6,811 bases of DNA, taken from NCBI GenBank assembly GCA_900550025.1, contig URQP01000111.1:1-6811 (forward strand), written 5' to 3'. Position numbers and translations under genes: made by a program. The notes beneath the pieces are model-generated. The model saw nothing but the letters and a program-made list of their open reading frames with translations, was not told the DNA's origin and ran no database searches. Numbering within the stretch: position 1 is the stretch's first letter; each line of letters starts with the position of its first letter. This document shows positions 1-6,617 of this stretch, piece after piece. Source of the stretch: an uncultured Porphyromonadaceae bacterium (GTDB lineage Bacteria; Bacteroidota; Bacteroidia; Bacteroidales; Muribaculaceae).

Positions 1-52
1 GAGCACCTGACTGTTAATCAGGGGGTCGTTGGTTCAAGCCCATCTTGAAGCG
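1..52 (+). tRNA. tRNA-Asn (anticodon GTT), 5' part outside window
   Basis: The 3' two-thirds of a tRNA is visible. A five-pair anticodon stem (6-10 CCTGA with 18-22 TCAGG) closes the loop CTGTTAA at 11-17, giving anticodon GTT at 13-15 and hence asparagine. A 5-nt variable loop (23-27) is followed by a T arm with loop TTCAAGC (33-39), the 3' acceptor strand (45-51) and discriminator G52. CCA is not encoded, since CAA follows, so it must be added after transcription. One T-stem pair (29 with 43) is a T-T mismatch. The acceptor 5' strand and most of the D arm lie left of the window, so the acceptor stem cannot be checked. The call rests on the loop geometry and invariant T-loop bases. Confidence 0.93.
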
Positions 53-53
53 C

Positions 54-88
54 AAAAGCAGCTATACGATAGCTGCTTTTTTGTTTTT
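54..88 (+). terminator. Intrinsic terminator of the tRNA-Asn transcript
   Basis: A perfect 12-bp inverted repeat (54-65 with 69-80) with a 3-nt loop ACG begins two bases after the tRNA discriminator base. Its 3' arm ends in TTTT and runs into TTGTTTTT, the typical hairpin plus T-tract of a rho-independent terminator on the + strand. It would end the tRNA transcript before it runs into the oppositely oriented folA. The A-rich 5' arm also gives some terminator character on the other strand. Confidence 0.88.
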
Positions 89-133
89 ATCCCAAAACCT
101 GAAAAACATCATTGCCGCCCCGGGAAAACACGT

Positions 134-197
134 AATCAGATTGCGCACGCCTGACAGATAGATATTTATCTGATTCCACAGCAAGGCAGCGTGCGCG
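134..197. repeat. Nested inverted repeat in the gene-free spacer between two terminators
   Basis: The stretch from about 90 to 255 contains no supportable gene. Inside it, an 8-bp GC-rich repeat GCGCACGC (143-150) is inverted as GCGTGCGC (189-196). It encloses a smaller hairpin CAGATA (155-160) / TATCTG (167-172). The right arm of that small hairpin can instead pair with AATCAGAT (134-141) through ATCTGATT (168-175), so two pairings are mutually exclusive. No T-tract follows on either strand, so it does not look like a normal terminator. Its role is unknown: it could be a structured RNA tail, an extragenic repeat or chance. Confidence 0.45.
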
Positions 198-255
198 ACG
201 TGTCTTACGGAATACGCTCAACGACTCCATCCTCTTCGTTCCAATGCCCGAAGAA

Positions 256-294
256 CAAAACATAAAATAGGATGCCTTACGAAGGCTCTCCTAT
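256..294 (-). terminator. Intrinsic terminator of the thyA-folA operon
   Basis: Read on the - strand, an imperfect hairpin is formed by ATAGGA (294-289) pairing with TCCTAT (272-267), with an inner stem GCCTT/AAGGC (286-282 with 278-274) around a CGT loop. The 3' arm runs into TTTTATGTTTTG. It lies about 45 nt downstream of the folA stop codon, the expected place for the end of this operon. It faces the tRNA terminator at 54-88, so the convergent units are separately insulated. Confidence 0.75.
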
Positions 295-338
295 CCTCAA
301 CAACAAGCCCTCTTTTTATACAGATAAATATAAATTCT

Positions 339-845
339 TCATCTCCGGGCGAGGAGGAGGAAGCGGCAGGCGTGGGGATTGCGGCCGTCGGCGGGATGCC
401 CGCCGAGCACGGTCTCCGTCCATTGCGTGCGGTCAAGCTCCGGGAAGAATGTGTCGGCATCGGGGAATGAAGCCTCGATTTCCGTCAGATATATCTTATC
501 GGCAGACGGCAACGCCTCATGGTAGATTTGCGCTCCGCCAATCACGAACACCTCTCCGTCGCCATCGGCCATCCGCAATGCTTCGTCAAACGAATGCGCC
601 ACTTCCACACGGTCGGCCGAAAACTCCAGATTGCGCGTCACCACTATATTCCGGCGGTCGGGCAACGCGCCTTTCGGCAACGAATCGTAGGTACGCCGCC
701 CCATTATCACGGTATGCCCTGTTGTGACGGCCTTGAAATGCCTCATATCGGCGGGCAGATGGCAGAGCAGTCCGCCGCGCCGTCCAATCGCGCCTCCGTG
801 TGCCACGGCCACTATTATCGACAGTTCCATAAGCAGCAAAATCAT
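339..845 (-). CDS. folA: Dihydrofolate reductase
   Basis: FolA reduces 7,8-dihydrofolate to tetrahydrofolate with NADPH in the cytoplasm, restoring the cofactor oxidised by thymidylate synthase. The 168-aa product matches the single-domain family length. Visible motifs are AIGRRGG (19-25), LPADM with catalytic acid Asp33 (Asp27 in E. coli), the nucleotide-site segment [11 protein letters not shown] (47-57), VIGGAQIY (101-108), YLTEIEA with the conserved Thr121, and DADTFFPE. The residue at E. coli Trp22 is Cys28 here, encoded TGC. The ATG at 845 overlaps the thyA stop as ATGA, which favours coupled translation. An in-frame ATG at 830 ([10 protein letters not shown]) gives 163 aa and fits the usual family N-terminus equally well. 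Neither start has a clear Shine-Dalgarno sequence, so the start is uncertain by 15 bp. The stop is TGA at 339-341. Identity is clear from the motifs and the thyA neighbour. Confidence 0.97.
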   Translation of the reverse strand: MILLLMELSIIVAVAHGGAIGRRGGLLCHLPADMRHFKAVTTGHTVIMGRRTYDSLPKGALPDRRNIVVTRNLEFSADRVEVAHSFDEALRMADGDGEVFVIGGAQIYHEALPSADKIYLTEIEASFPDADTFFPELDRTQWTETVLGGHPADGRNPHACRFLLLARR

Positions 846-1636
846 ACGGCAACCACACCTTTGATGTGCGGATGCGGGTTATAGTTCTCCAATGTGAAAT
901 CCTCGTACTTGAAATCGAACAGGCTCTTCACCTCCGGATTAATACGCATCACCGGAAGCTGCCGCGGCTCGCGCGACAATTGCTCGCGCACCTGCTCGAA
1001 ATGATTGGTATAGATATGCGCGTCGCCGAGCGTATGCACAAACTCACCGGCTTCCAGCCCCGTGACCTGCGCCACCATCATTAGCAATAAAGCGTATGAA
1101 GCGATATTGAACGGCACTCCGAGAAAAATGTCCGCGCTGCGCTGGTAGAGCTGCAGGCTCAGCCGCCCGTCGGCCACATAGAACTGGTAGAAAGCATGGC
1201 ATGGCGGAAGGTGCATCTCCGGCAGGTCGGCCACGTTCCATGCGCTCACTATGATGCGGCGCGAGTCGGGATTGGTGCGGATGGTCTCCACGGCCTCGGA
1301 AAGCTGGTCGATTGTGCCGCCGTTGTAATCACGCCACGCACGCCATTGCTTGCCGTAAATCGGGCCGAGATTGCCGTCGGCGTCAGCCCATTCGTTCCAA
1401 ATCCTCACACCGTTGTCCTGAAGGTATTTCACGTTGGTGTCGCCTTTCAAGAACCAAAGCAACTCATAAATAATGGATTTCAAATGCAATTTCTTAGTGG
1501 TAAGCAACGGAAAACCGTCGGAAAGGTCAAAGCGCATCTGGTAGCCGAACACGCTTTTCGTGCCGGTACCGGTACGGTCGGCTTTCATCACGCCGTTATC
1601 CATTACATACCGCAGCAAATCGAGATATTGTTTCAT
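842..1636 (-). CDS. thyA: Thymidylate synthase
   Basis: ThyA methylates dUMP to dTMP using 5,10-methylenetetrahydrofolate and releases dihydrofolate, which FolA recycles. The 264-aa product aligns without gaps to E. coli ThyA by eye. Catalytic Cys146 lies in LPPCHAF, and the phosphate-binding arginines are Arg21 in DRTGTGT, Arg126-Arg127 in DPDSRR-like [10 protein letters not shown], and Arg166 in YQRS. Asp169, Asn177 in PFNIASY, and the dUMP-sugar ligands His207 and Tyr209 in DAHIYTNH are present. The C-terminus ends in a short hydrophobic tail (VVAV) as in the family. The longer reading from an ATG at 1687 is rejected because it adds 17 residues without family counterpart and would start upstream of the promoter -7 box at 1658-1665. 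The chosen ATG gives the E. coli length exactly. The gene heads a two-gene operon and overlaps folA by 4 bp. Confidence 0.98.
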   Translation of the reverse strand: MKQYLDLLRYVMDNGVMKADRTGTGTKSVFGYQMRFDLSDGFPLLTTKKLHLKSIIYELLWFLKGDTNVKYLQDNGVRIWNEWADADGNLGPIYGKQWRAWRDYNGGTIDQLSEAVETIRTNPDSRRIIVSAWNVADLPEMHLPPCHAFYQFYVADGRLSLQLYQRSADIFLGVPFNIASYALLLMMVAQVTGLEAGEFVHTLGDAHIYTNHFEQVREQLSREPRQLPVMRINPEVKSLFDFKYEDFTLENYNPHPHIKGVVAV

Positions 1637-1657
1637 TTTTCCAAACTTAAGTACTGA

Positions 1658-1688
1658 CAAAGGTAATGCAAATCGAGTGCAATGCAAA
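1658..1688 (-). promoter_or_regulatory. Bacteroidetes-type promoter of thyA-folA
   Basis: On the - strand the -33 element TTTG (1688-1685) is followed after 19 bp by TACCTTTG (1665-1658), an exact match to the Bacteroides -7 consensus TAnnTTTG. Transcription would start near 1650-1653, leaving a leader of roughly 15 nt before the thyA ATG at 1636. This placement decides the thyA start. Known from the phylum: the primary sigma factor uses this TTTG/TAnnTTTG pair rather than the E. coli -35/-10 boxes. Confidence 0.8.
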
Positions 1689-1710
1689 GAGCTTGCTCAA
1701 TTTGCTTTGC
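1665..1710. repeat. Direct and inverted repeats overlapping the thyA promoter
   Basis: The octamer AATGCAAA occurs at 1665-1672 and again at 1681-1688, exactly 16 bp apart. The distal copy contains the -33 box, and the proximal copy fills the spacer and touches the -7 box. The distal copy is also one arm of an inverted repeat: GCAAAG (1684-1689) with CTTTGC (1705-1710), with GAGC-TT-GCTC (1689-1698) inside. Such symmetry at a promoter could be an operator, but no regulator is identifiable here and the short repeats may be chance. Confidence 0.3.
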
Positions 1711-1726
1711 CGAGATGCAGCTTAGC

Positions 1727-1791
1727 TTATTAAAATATACAGCGAATCTTGGCAAAAGCCCGGATTACCCGACACTTCCGCCAAGATTCGC
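1727..1791 (-). terminator. Large hairpin ending the T9SS cargo operon
   Basis: A perfect 12-bp inverted repeat, GCGAATCTTGGC (1742-1753) with GCCAAGATTCGC (1780-1791), encloses a 26-nt loop that can form small stems of its own (for example GGC-AAAA-GCC at 1751-1760). On the - strand it begins about 20 nt after the stop of the 668-aa gene and is followed by TGTATATTTTAATAA, a weak T-rich tract. Position and stem strength support termination of the upstream operon before the thyA promoter. The long loop and interrupted T-tract are less typical than the other two terminators here. Confidence 0.65.
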
Positions 1792-1810
1792 ATATATGAT
1801 GAGGCAATAA

Positions 1811-3817
1811 TTATCTGACTACTACTTTTCTGACCGAATCGCCGACTTTTACAAAATAAATCCCGGCGGCAAGACCGAAACGGCTTTCTCCGGCTGCGAC
1901 ATCGAAACCGGCAACAAAGCGTCCCGCCAAATCGTAGACATCCGCGCGGCAACCATCAGCTGACCGAACTACCATTCCGCCGTCAGTGCCATAAACATAA
2001 ACGCCATCCGCCGGATCTACGTCGGCTACAGCTCCCTGCCCGTCAACAAACATTTCGTTCGACATTTCGGAATACAGCATTTCCTCCTCGCCGTTGGTAA
2101 CCGCCATCACAGCGTAAGAGAAACGCTCACCGTCGCGTTTGCCCGCGGTAGGCACGTAGCAAGTGTTGTTGTAAGCCACATCGTTGCGGTAAAGACGGGT
2201 AACCACAGAGCCGGCTGAAACGTCCTGCGTGATTCTCACATCATCCACATAGACTGTCCCTGTGCTGCCATAGTCGCTGTTGTTCTCATCACCGAAACTC
2301 ATCGCTATATAATAATCATCGCAAGAATCGAAAGTAAACTCAAACGTTTCAGTATCCGACGTGAAGCGCCTCAACTGCCAATCCGACTGAGAGCCGGCCG
2401 CATTGTCGACAATACAAACGCCGAATTCAGTGGCGGAAGAGCAATATGCGTCTTTATGCACAGTGACCTCAAGCCTGATTTTGCCATCGGCGGTATTGCC
2501 TGTTACAGCGTAGACCGGCGTGTAGAGCGTAGAGTATGCCCCCATAATCATGGCGTAATTTTTCAATCCTACCATGCCCTCCACCATTATGGTGGTCAAC
2601 GCCTCCCAATTAGGATATTGGGTATAGCCGTCCAACAGGCATTGCATACCGTTGTAGACAGGATTGTCGACAGTGCCTTCCGTTATTCCGGAGAAATCCT
2701 CGTCTTCAATAACGAAATCACCGCTTTCAGGAACTGTATAATATGAAGCCGTCGACAGGGCGTAGTACACTGCATTATCTGCCGCCGTCCAATTTGCGCG
2801 GAATCCTCCGTCGGTCACTTCCGTAGCCGCCAATGCCGTCGGAGTGCCTACCGTGACCGAAGCCTCCTTAGCCACAACTATTGACGATTCCGCCGAAGTG
2901 CGCACGCCATCGGTCGCCTGTACTGTATAGTAATACAGTTTAGAACCGTCCAGCCCCTCAACGGCATAGCTTGTTCCCTCAACTTCTTCATTTTCGAGGA
3001 AATACTGCCGTTCATTATCATCGAAAGAGAACACATCGAGCAGATAGGTCGTAGCACCTTCCACTTCACCCCAATTGGCGGTGAATCCCGTAGACGTGAT
3101 GCCGGTTGCCGCCATAGCATTCGGTGCGGAAAGCGAAGGTTCTTCTACTTCGTCCGAAAGCTGAGTCACCTCGACATTGTCGATAAACACAGGACCGTCT
3201 CCAAAAAATTGGAACATGGTCTGTAACGCACCTCCTGTTCCGGTTATTTCAAAATCCTGCCATTGTTCAGTAACCGGGAAATTACGTCCTTCGACAGGAG
3301 AAGAACTGCCCCACATCACATAAAACTGCTCCGTACCCGATTGTGAACGCGCCGACATACGTAACGTAAACTGTCCGCCGTCGCCCGACAAGTCCACAAC
3401 AGGCGACGAAAGCATCGCCTGCGTGCCGTCGGCAATGAAACAACTGCCGCCGGCCTGATAGAGATTAATACCTGCCCAACCGTAAGTCTGGACGTAATCA
3501 CGCATGATAATGCCATTGGATTCGAGAATATTGGTCATGTCGGGAGCATCTTCCGAACCGGCAGCAAATTTGTCGAAATTCTCGCCCAGCACCAATGTTT
3601 CGCTACCTGTCCCGGCATAAGCCTCCACTTTGGAAGCCTTTGGCATAACCGCACCGCTAACCGGGAATCTCGAAATTTGGCGCGGTGAAAGCACTTGCGC
3701 TTTTTCCGCCGAGCGTTCCAACTTCCTGCCGTCCCAGCCCGACGCATAGCCATTACCCATTGCCGCAACAGCACAAAGCAGTGACAAAACAATTTTTACA
3801 CTCAGAAATCTTTTCAT
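1811..3817 (-). CDS. Secreted T9SS cargo protein with jelly-roll and fibronectin-III domains
   Basis: This is an exported 668-aa protein with no recognisable catalytic motif, probably a surface or extracellular binding/adhesin-like protein. Domains read by eye: signal peptide 1-25 (basic start, hydrophobic core, cleavage near GYA-SG); a 50-residue linker; a beta-rich jelly-roll module at about 74-220, from LGENFD to the closing VFIDNVEV pattern of choice-of-anchor/cleaved-adhesin modules; a fibronectin-III domain at about 230-318 (TGFTANW...YYYTVQATDG); the first strands of a second one at 323-360 (GFRANW); a second jelly-roll at about 366-532, closing with VYVDDVRI; the remaining strands at about 536-595 (RLYRNDVAYN...FSYAVMAVTNG); and a C-terminal T9SS type A sorting domain at about 606-668 (ADVYDLAGRFV, GIYFVKV). 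Such tails direct passage through the outer membrane T9SS channel and are usually removed. The ATG lies 1 bp after the protease stop (TAATATG), so co-translation is likely. Function unknown. Confidence 0.93.
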   Translation of the reverse strand: MKRFLSVKIVLSLLCAVAAMGNGYASGWDGRKLERSAEKAQVLSPRQISRFPVSGAVMPKASKVEAYAGTGSETLVLGENFDKFAAGSEDAPDMTNILESNGIIMRDYVQTYGWAGINLYQAGGSCFIADGTQAMLSSPVVDLSGDGGQFTLRMSARSQSGTEQFYVMWGSSSPVEGRNFPVTEQWQDFEITGTGGALQTMFQFFGDGPVFIDNVEVTQLSDEVEEPSLSAPNAMAATGITSTGFTANWGEVEGATTYLLDVFSFDDNERQYFLENEEVEGTSYAVEGLDGSKLYYYTVQATDGVRTSAESSIVVAKEASVTVGTPTALAATEVTDGGFRANWTAADNAVYYALSTASYYTVPESGDFVIEDEDFSGITEGTVDNPVYNGMQCLLDGYTQYPNWEALTTIMVEGMVGLKNYAMIMGAYSTLYTPVYAVTGNTADGKIRLEVTVHKDAYCSSATEFGVCIVDNAAGSQSDWQLRRFTSDTETFEFTFDSCDDYYIAMSFGDENNSDYGSTGTVYVDDVRITQDVSAGSVVTRLYRNDVAYNNTCYVPTAGKRDGERFSYAVMAVTNGEEEMLYSEMSNEMFVDGQGAVADVDPADGVYVYGTDGGMVVRSADGCRADVYDLAGRFVAGFDVAAGESRFGLAAGIYFVKVGDSVRKVVVR

Positions 3818-3818
3818 A

Positions 3819-6611
3819 TTAATATATTACAACTTTTTTAATTACAGAATTTTCCTTCTTTTCCACTTTTACCACATACACACCCGACACATCAATCCGC
3901 ACAGCGGCATATCCATTCTCTACCGGTCTGCCCGCCACAAGCTGTCCGGACAAATTGAAAACGCGAACCATAGCATCTTCAGCCGACTCAACGTAAACAG
4001 TCCTGTCATTGACCCGTACAACAGCACCGGCATCGCCTGACAAACCGTCAACACCCGCATAATGGCCTACAGAAAATTCCTCCACAGCAGATTCATTTCC
4101 GCCCTCATAAAGGCACACCACACCATACGTGTGAGTTCCGTCCGGCACTCCGCCATCGACAAACCTGCGGCTTGTAGTGAAACCTATGTATTCGTCGTCG
4201 CGGTACACGTTAAATCCCAACGGATAAGCCGCCACATCGGCAGCAGGGTCGTAATCGGGATTGAACACAGGCTGCTCACCGTAGACAAATTCCGGCTCAC
4301 TGCCTTTTTCCAACTCGGCACGCAGCAACGGGTTGAGAGTAAGCAGCCCGTCGCTCCATTCGCCTGTTCCGTTGTTCATCGACAAATTGGCAAGTCCCTG
4401 CAACAGATTGTTCTCGCATATCAGTCTTATGGTGCCGTCGGATGTCACAAGATTCACACCTATCATGTAATCGTAGCCCGGCTCAATCTCAACAGGCTCA
4501 ATAAGCATCCGCTCACACCACTGCCCGGAAGCGTATTCCGTAACAGAACGCTCGCTCACCACTTCAGCGTCGTCCGTGCCCTCCGGCATTCTCCATACAC
4601 GTATCTTGTAGGTGGTGGTCCTTTGGCTCGTGAACGGAAGGAAAGCTATGCTGCTTATATTATAGCCCTGATAAGTCTTCAAATCGGCCGCGCTGAACCT
4701 TTGCGCGTAATCCATCTCATCACAAGCCACATACTCATAGACCGCATTGCCGAGATCAAGGTCAGAGCAACGGGTAAGGCGCATATCCATATCCCATTCA
4801 ATATCAACGGAATTGCCGTCAGACTGCGCCGACAACGACTCTATCCGATTGACAGGCACCCTGACAGAAGCGGTGGCGAAAGGCGAATACAATCCGTCAG
4901 TGTAAAGCACATCGACCTGATAAGTCGCGACATCTCCCGTAAACGAGCGGTCGACATACGACAGCATTTGCGTGGTGGTAAGCATCTCTCCATCGCGGAA
5001 TATCCGGTAAAGCTCCACACCGTCGGCGGCAGGAGCATTCCAATTAAGAGTAACCACGCCGCGCTTTGCCGACACAGAGAAATCGCTGACCGCCGCCGGA
5101 GCCTCCTCTTTAACAAATGAGAAAGAAACAAGTCCGCCGTTATCCTCTATGTCCTCCAGTCCGCAATAGGCATACTTGCCGTCGTTGGAATGCGAGGACG
5201 GCAACGTGGCGTCAGAAAACTCCGTTTTAGCCGACGCTCCGGGAAAAGGAGCACCGGCGGAATTAATGTCGCCGAATGTCGCCGGAGTACGGTCAGGGTC
5301 GACCGACGACGAGGCGCAGACCGTGTACAATCCCTGCTCATAGTCATTATTCACCTCGTTAAGGTCAATCGAGCGACTTATGCGGTTCTCATCCACGTGA
5401 TAAATTATCAGGCCGTGTCCCGGAAGCATACGGTCGAATTTCTTCGGCTGGCGGTTTTCGAGCACAAAATAGTCGCCGTCGAGCGTTGTGCCCATGATAT
5501 ATGCGGCAGGCTCGTCGCAGGCGGCAGGAATGTTCTCTACCCGGCAAGCGTCGGTCAACGTTTCAGGTGTCACCCATCCGAACTGTATTTTCTGCCACAT
5601 ATTGATATGCGAAGGCGAGTCGCCCGAAGCGTTATACTCGTTCCAGATGCCCTCCGCCATACAGTCCCACACGCCGGTTCCGTTGAAACTGCCGTTTACC
5701 TCATAATCCACATCATAATAATCCGGAGCGCCGAGATTATGCCCGAACTCGTGGCAAAGCACGCCGACAGTGGTCATCTGTCCGGGCAGCAGAAGCTCCG
5801 GCTGAATGGTGTATTTCTTCACATTGACACCATCAAACTCCATATTGAACATCTCAGAGCTGTGCGACCATATATCGGACGACAGGCCTGTGACTTCCGC
5901 GCCTTGTCCCTGATGAATAATCGACAAACCGTCGAGCACACCGTCGCCATCGTTGTCGAAATCACGCAAATCCACCTCATCGTCGACAAGCGTAAGCGCG
6001 TCGCTGATAAGGTCGGTCATATCCTCCGTATCGTACATCGACTTCTCACGCGGCAATGTTATCCACCCTACAACGGTAGTTTCCACGTCCAACTGTCCAT
6101 AAGAATTTTCAAGATAAAAATCCCGGAAACTGCCTGTCCCCTCGTAATTCTCGCCGTTCATAAGCTCAACGAATCGTTCAGGCTCAACCGATGTGCGCGT
6201 GTCGGCAAAGTTGACGAGCAGCATCAGCAGCCGGCGATGCCCTTCGAGAGGGAAAGTGCCGTCGGACTGCAACACCCTCGCTTGCGCAGCATTCTTCTTA
6301 ATGCCGGGCTCCATTGCCGCCCGACGCAACTTATGGCTCGACGCTACAGCCGCGTCATTGCCGGTATATACCACCCTGCTGTCAACTCCGGCATACACCA
6401 AGTATCCCGATTCAGCCTTTTCAAGAATATAACCGCCGGAAGATTCTATCCAGTGGCTGTGCTCATCGCCGCGCACTCGGTATTCCACCACCCGGCCGTC
6501 GGGTTGTGTGTAAAAAACGCCTTTAGGGTACGCCGGCACCGAATATGCCGAAAACGTACCCAAAAGACCTATTGCTGAAATTACACACAACAATCTATGT
6601 TGCAATTTCAT
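3819..6611 (-). CDS. Secreted M6-family zinc metalloprotease with T9SS sorting domain
   Basis: This is a 930-aa exported endopeptidase related to the immune inhibitor A (M6) family, which cleaves proteins outside the cell; the substrate here is unknown. It has a signal peptide at 1-22 or so, then an inhibitory-propeptide-like segment with the family pattern YTQPDGRVVEYRVRGDE (34-50). The catalytic domain is about 120-500. The zinc site HEFGHNLGAPD (287-297) fits HEXXHXXGXXD: His287, His291 and Asp297 as ligands and Glu288 as base. A Met-turn candidate is Met318 in WDCMAEG. An Asp-rich, calcium-loop-like DFDNDGDGVLDG lies at 217-228. Then follow a fibronectin-III domain (about 502-586), a second apparently split by a 190-residue beta-rich insert (588-609 and 798-848), and a type A sorting domain (853-930; VRVFNLSGQLV, GVYVVKV). 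All catalytic residues are intact. The start ATG is 6 bp after the preceding stop and gives a clean signal peptide. Middle gene of the cargo operon. Confidence 0.95.
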   Translation of the reverse strand: MKLQHRLLCVISAIGLLGTFSAYSVPAYPKGVFYTQPDGRVVEYRVRGDEHSHWIESSGGYILEKAESGYLVYAGVDSRVVYTGNDAAVASSHKLRRAAMEPGIKKNAAQARVLQSDGTFPLEGHRRLLMLLVNFADTRTSVEPERFVELMNGENYEGTGSFRDFYLENSYGQLDVETTVVGWITLPREKSMYDTEDMTDLISDALTLVDDEVDLRDFDNDGDGVLDGLSIIHQGQGAEVTGLSSDIWSHSSEMFNMEFDGVNVKKYTIQPELLLPGQMTTVGVLCHEFGHNLGAPDYYDVDYEVNGSFNGTGVWDCMAEGIWNEYNASGDSPSHINMWQKIQFGWVTPETLTDACRVENIPAACDEPAAYIMGTTLDGDYFVLENRQPKKFDRMLPGHGLIIYHVDENRISRSIDLNEVNNDYEQGLYTVCASSSVDPDRTPATFGDINSAGAPFPGASAKTEFSDATLPSSHSNDGKYAYCGLEDIEDNGGLVSFSFVKEEAPAAVSDFSVSAKRGVVTLNWNAPAADGVELYRIFRDGEMLTTTQMLSYVDRSFTGDVATYQVDVLYTDGLYSPFATASVRVPVNRIESLSAQSDGNSVDIEWDMDMRLTRCSDLDLGNAVYEYVACDEMDYAQRFSAADLKTYQGYNISSIAFLPFTSQRTTTYKIRVWRMPEGTDDAEVVSERSVTEYASGQWCERMLIEPVEIEPGYDYMIGVNLVTSDGTIRLICENNLLQGLANLSMNNGTGEWSDGLLTLNPLLRAELEKGSEPEFVYGEQPVFNPDYDPAADVAAYPLGFNVYRDDEYIGFTTSRRFVDGGVPDGTHTYGVVCLYEGGNESAVEEFSVGHYAGVDGLSGDAGAVVRVNDRTVYVESAEDAMVRVFNLSGQLVAGRPVENGYAAVRIDVSGVYVVKVEKKENSVIKKVVIY

Positions 6612-6617
6612 CTGCTG

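Noticed and set aside
1..60. tRNA-Asn 3' end as an integration (att) site of a mobile element
   Set aside because: tRNA genes are frequent integration sites, but no integrase, no second copy of the tRNA 3' end and no mobile-element genes are visible; the neighbours are housekeeping genes.
272..884. + strand open frames overlapping folA (151 and 121 codons)
   Set aside because: They are complements of the folA coding sequence and cross the folA terminator; the Arg/Pro-rich translations look like shadow reading.
1742..1791. Inverted repeat read as insertion-sequence ends
   Set aside because: Only 26 bp separate the arms, no transposase is present, and the position just after a stop codon with a T-rich tract fits a terminator better.
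4062..5120. + strand open frame of 352 codons opposite the C-terminal half of the protease
   Set aside because: Same reason: it fully overlaps a well-supported - strand gene and its translation shows no recognisable organisation.
5190..6578. Long + strand open frame of 462 codons opposite the M6 protease gene
   Set aside because: It is an antisense shadow: the - strand frame encodes a protein with complete catalytic motifs, while this one is rich in Arg/His/Ile with no domain pattern, signal or family resemblance.
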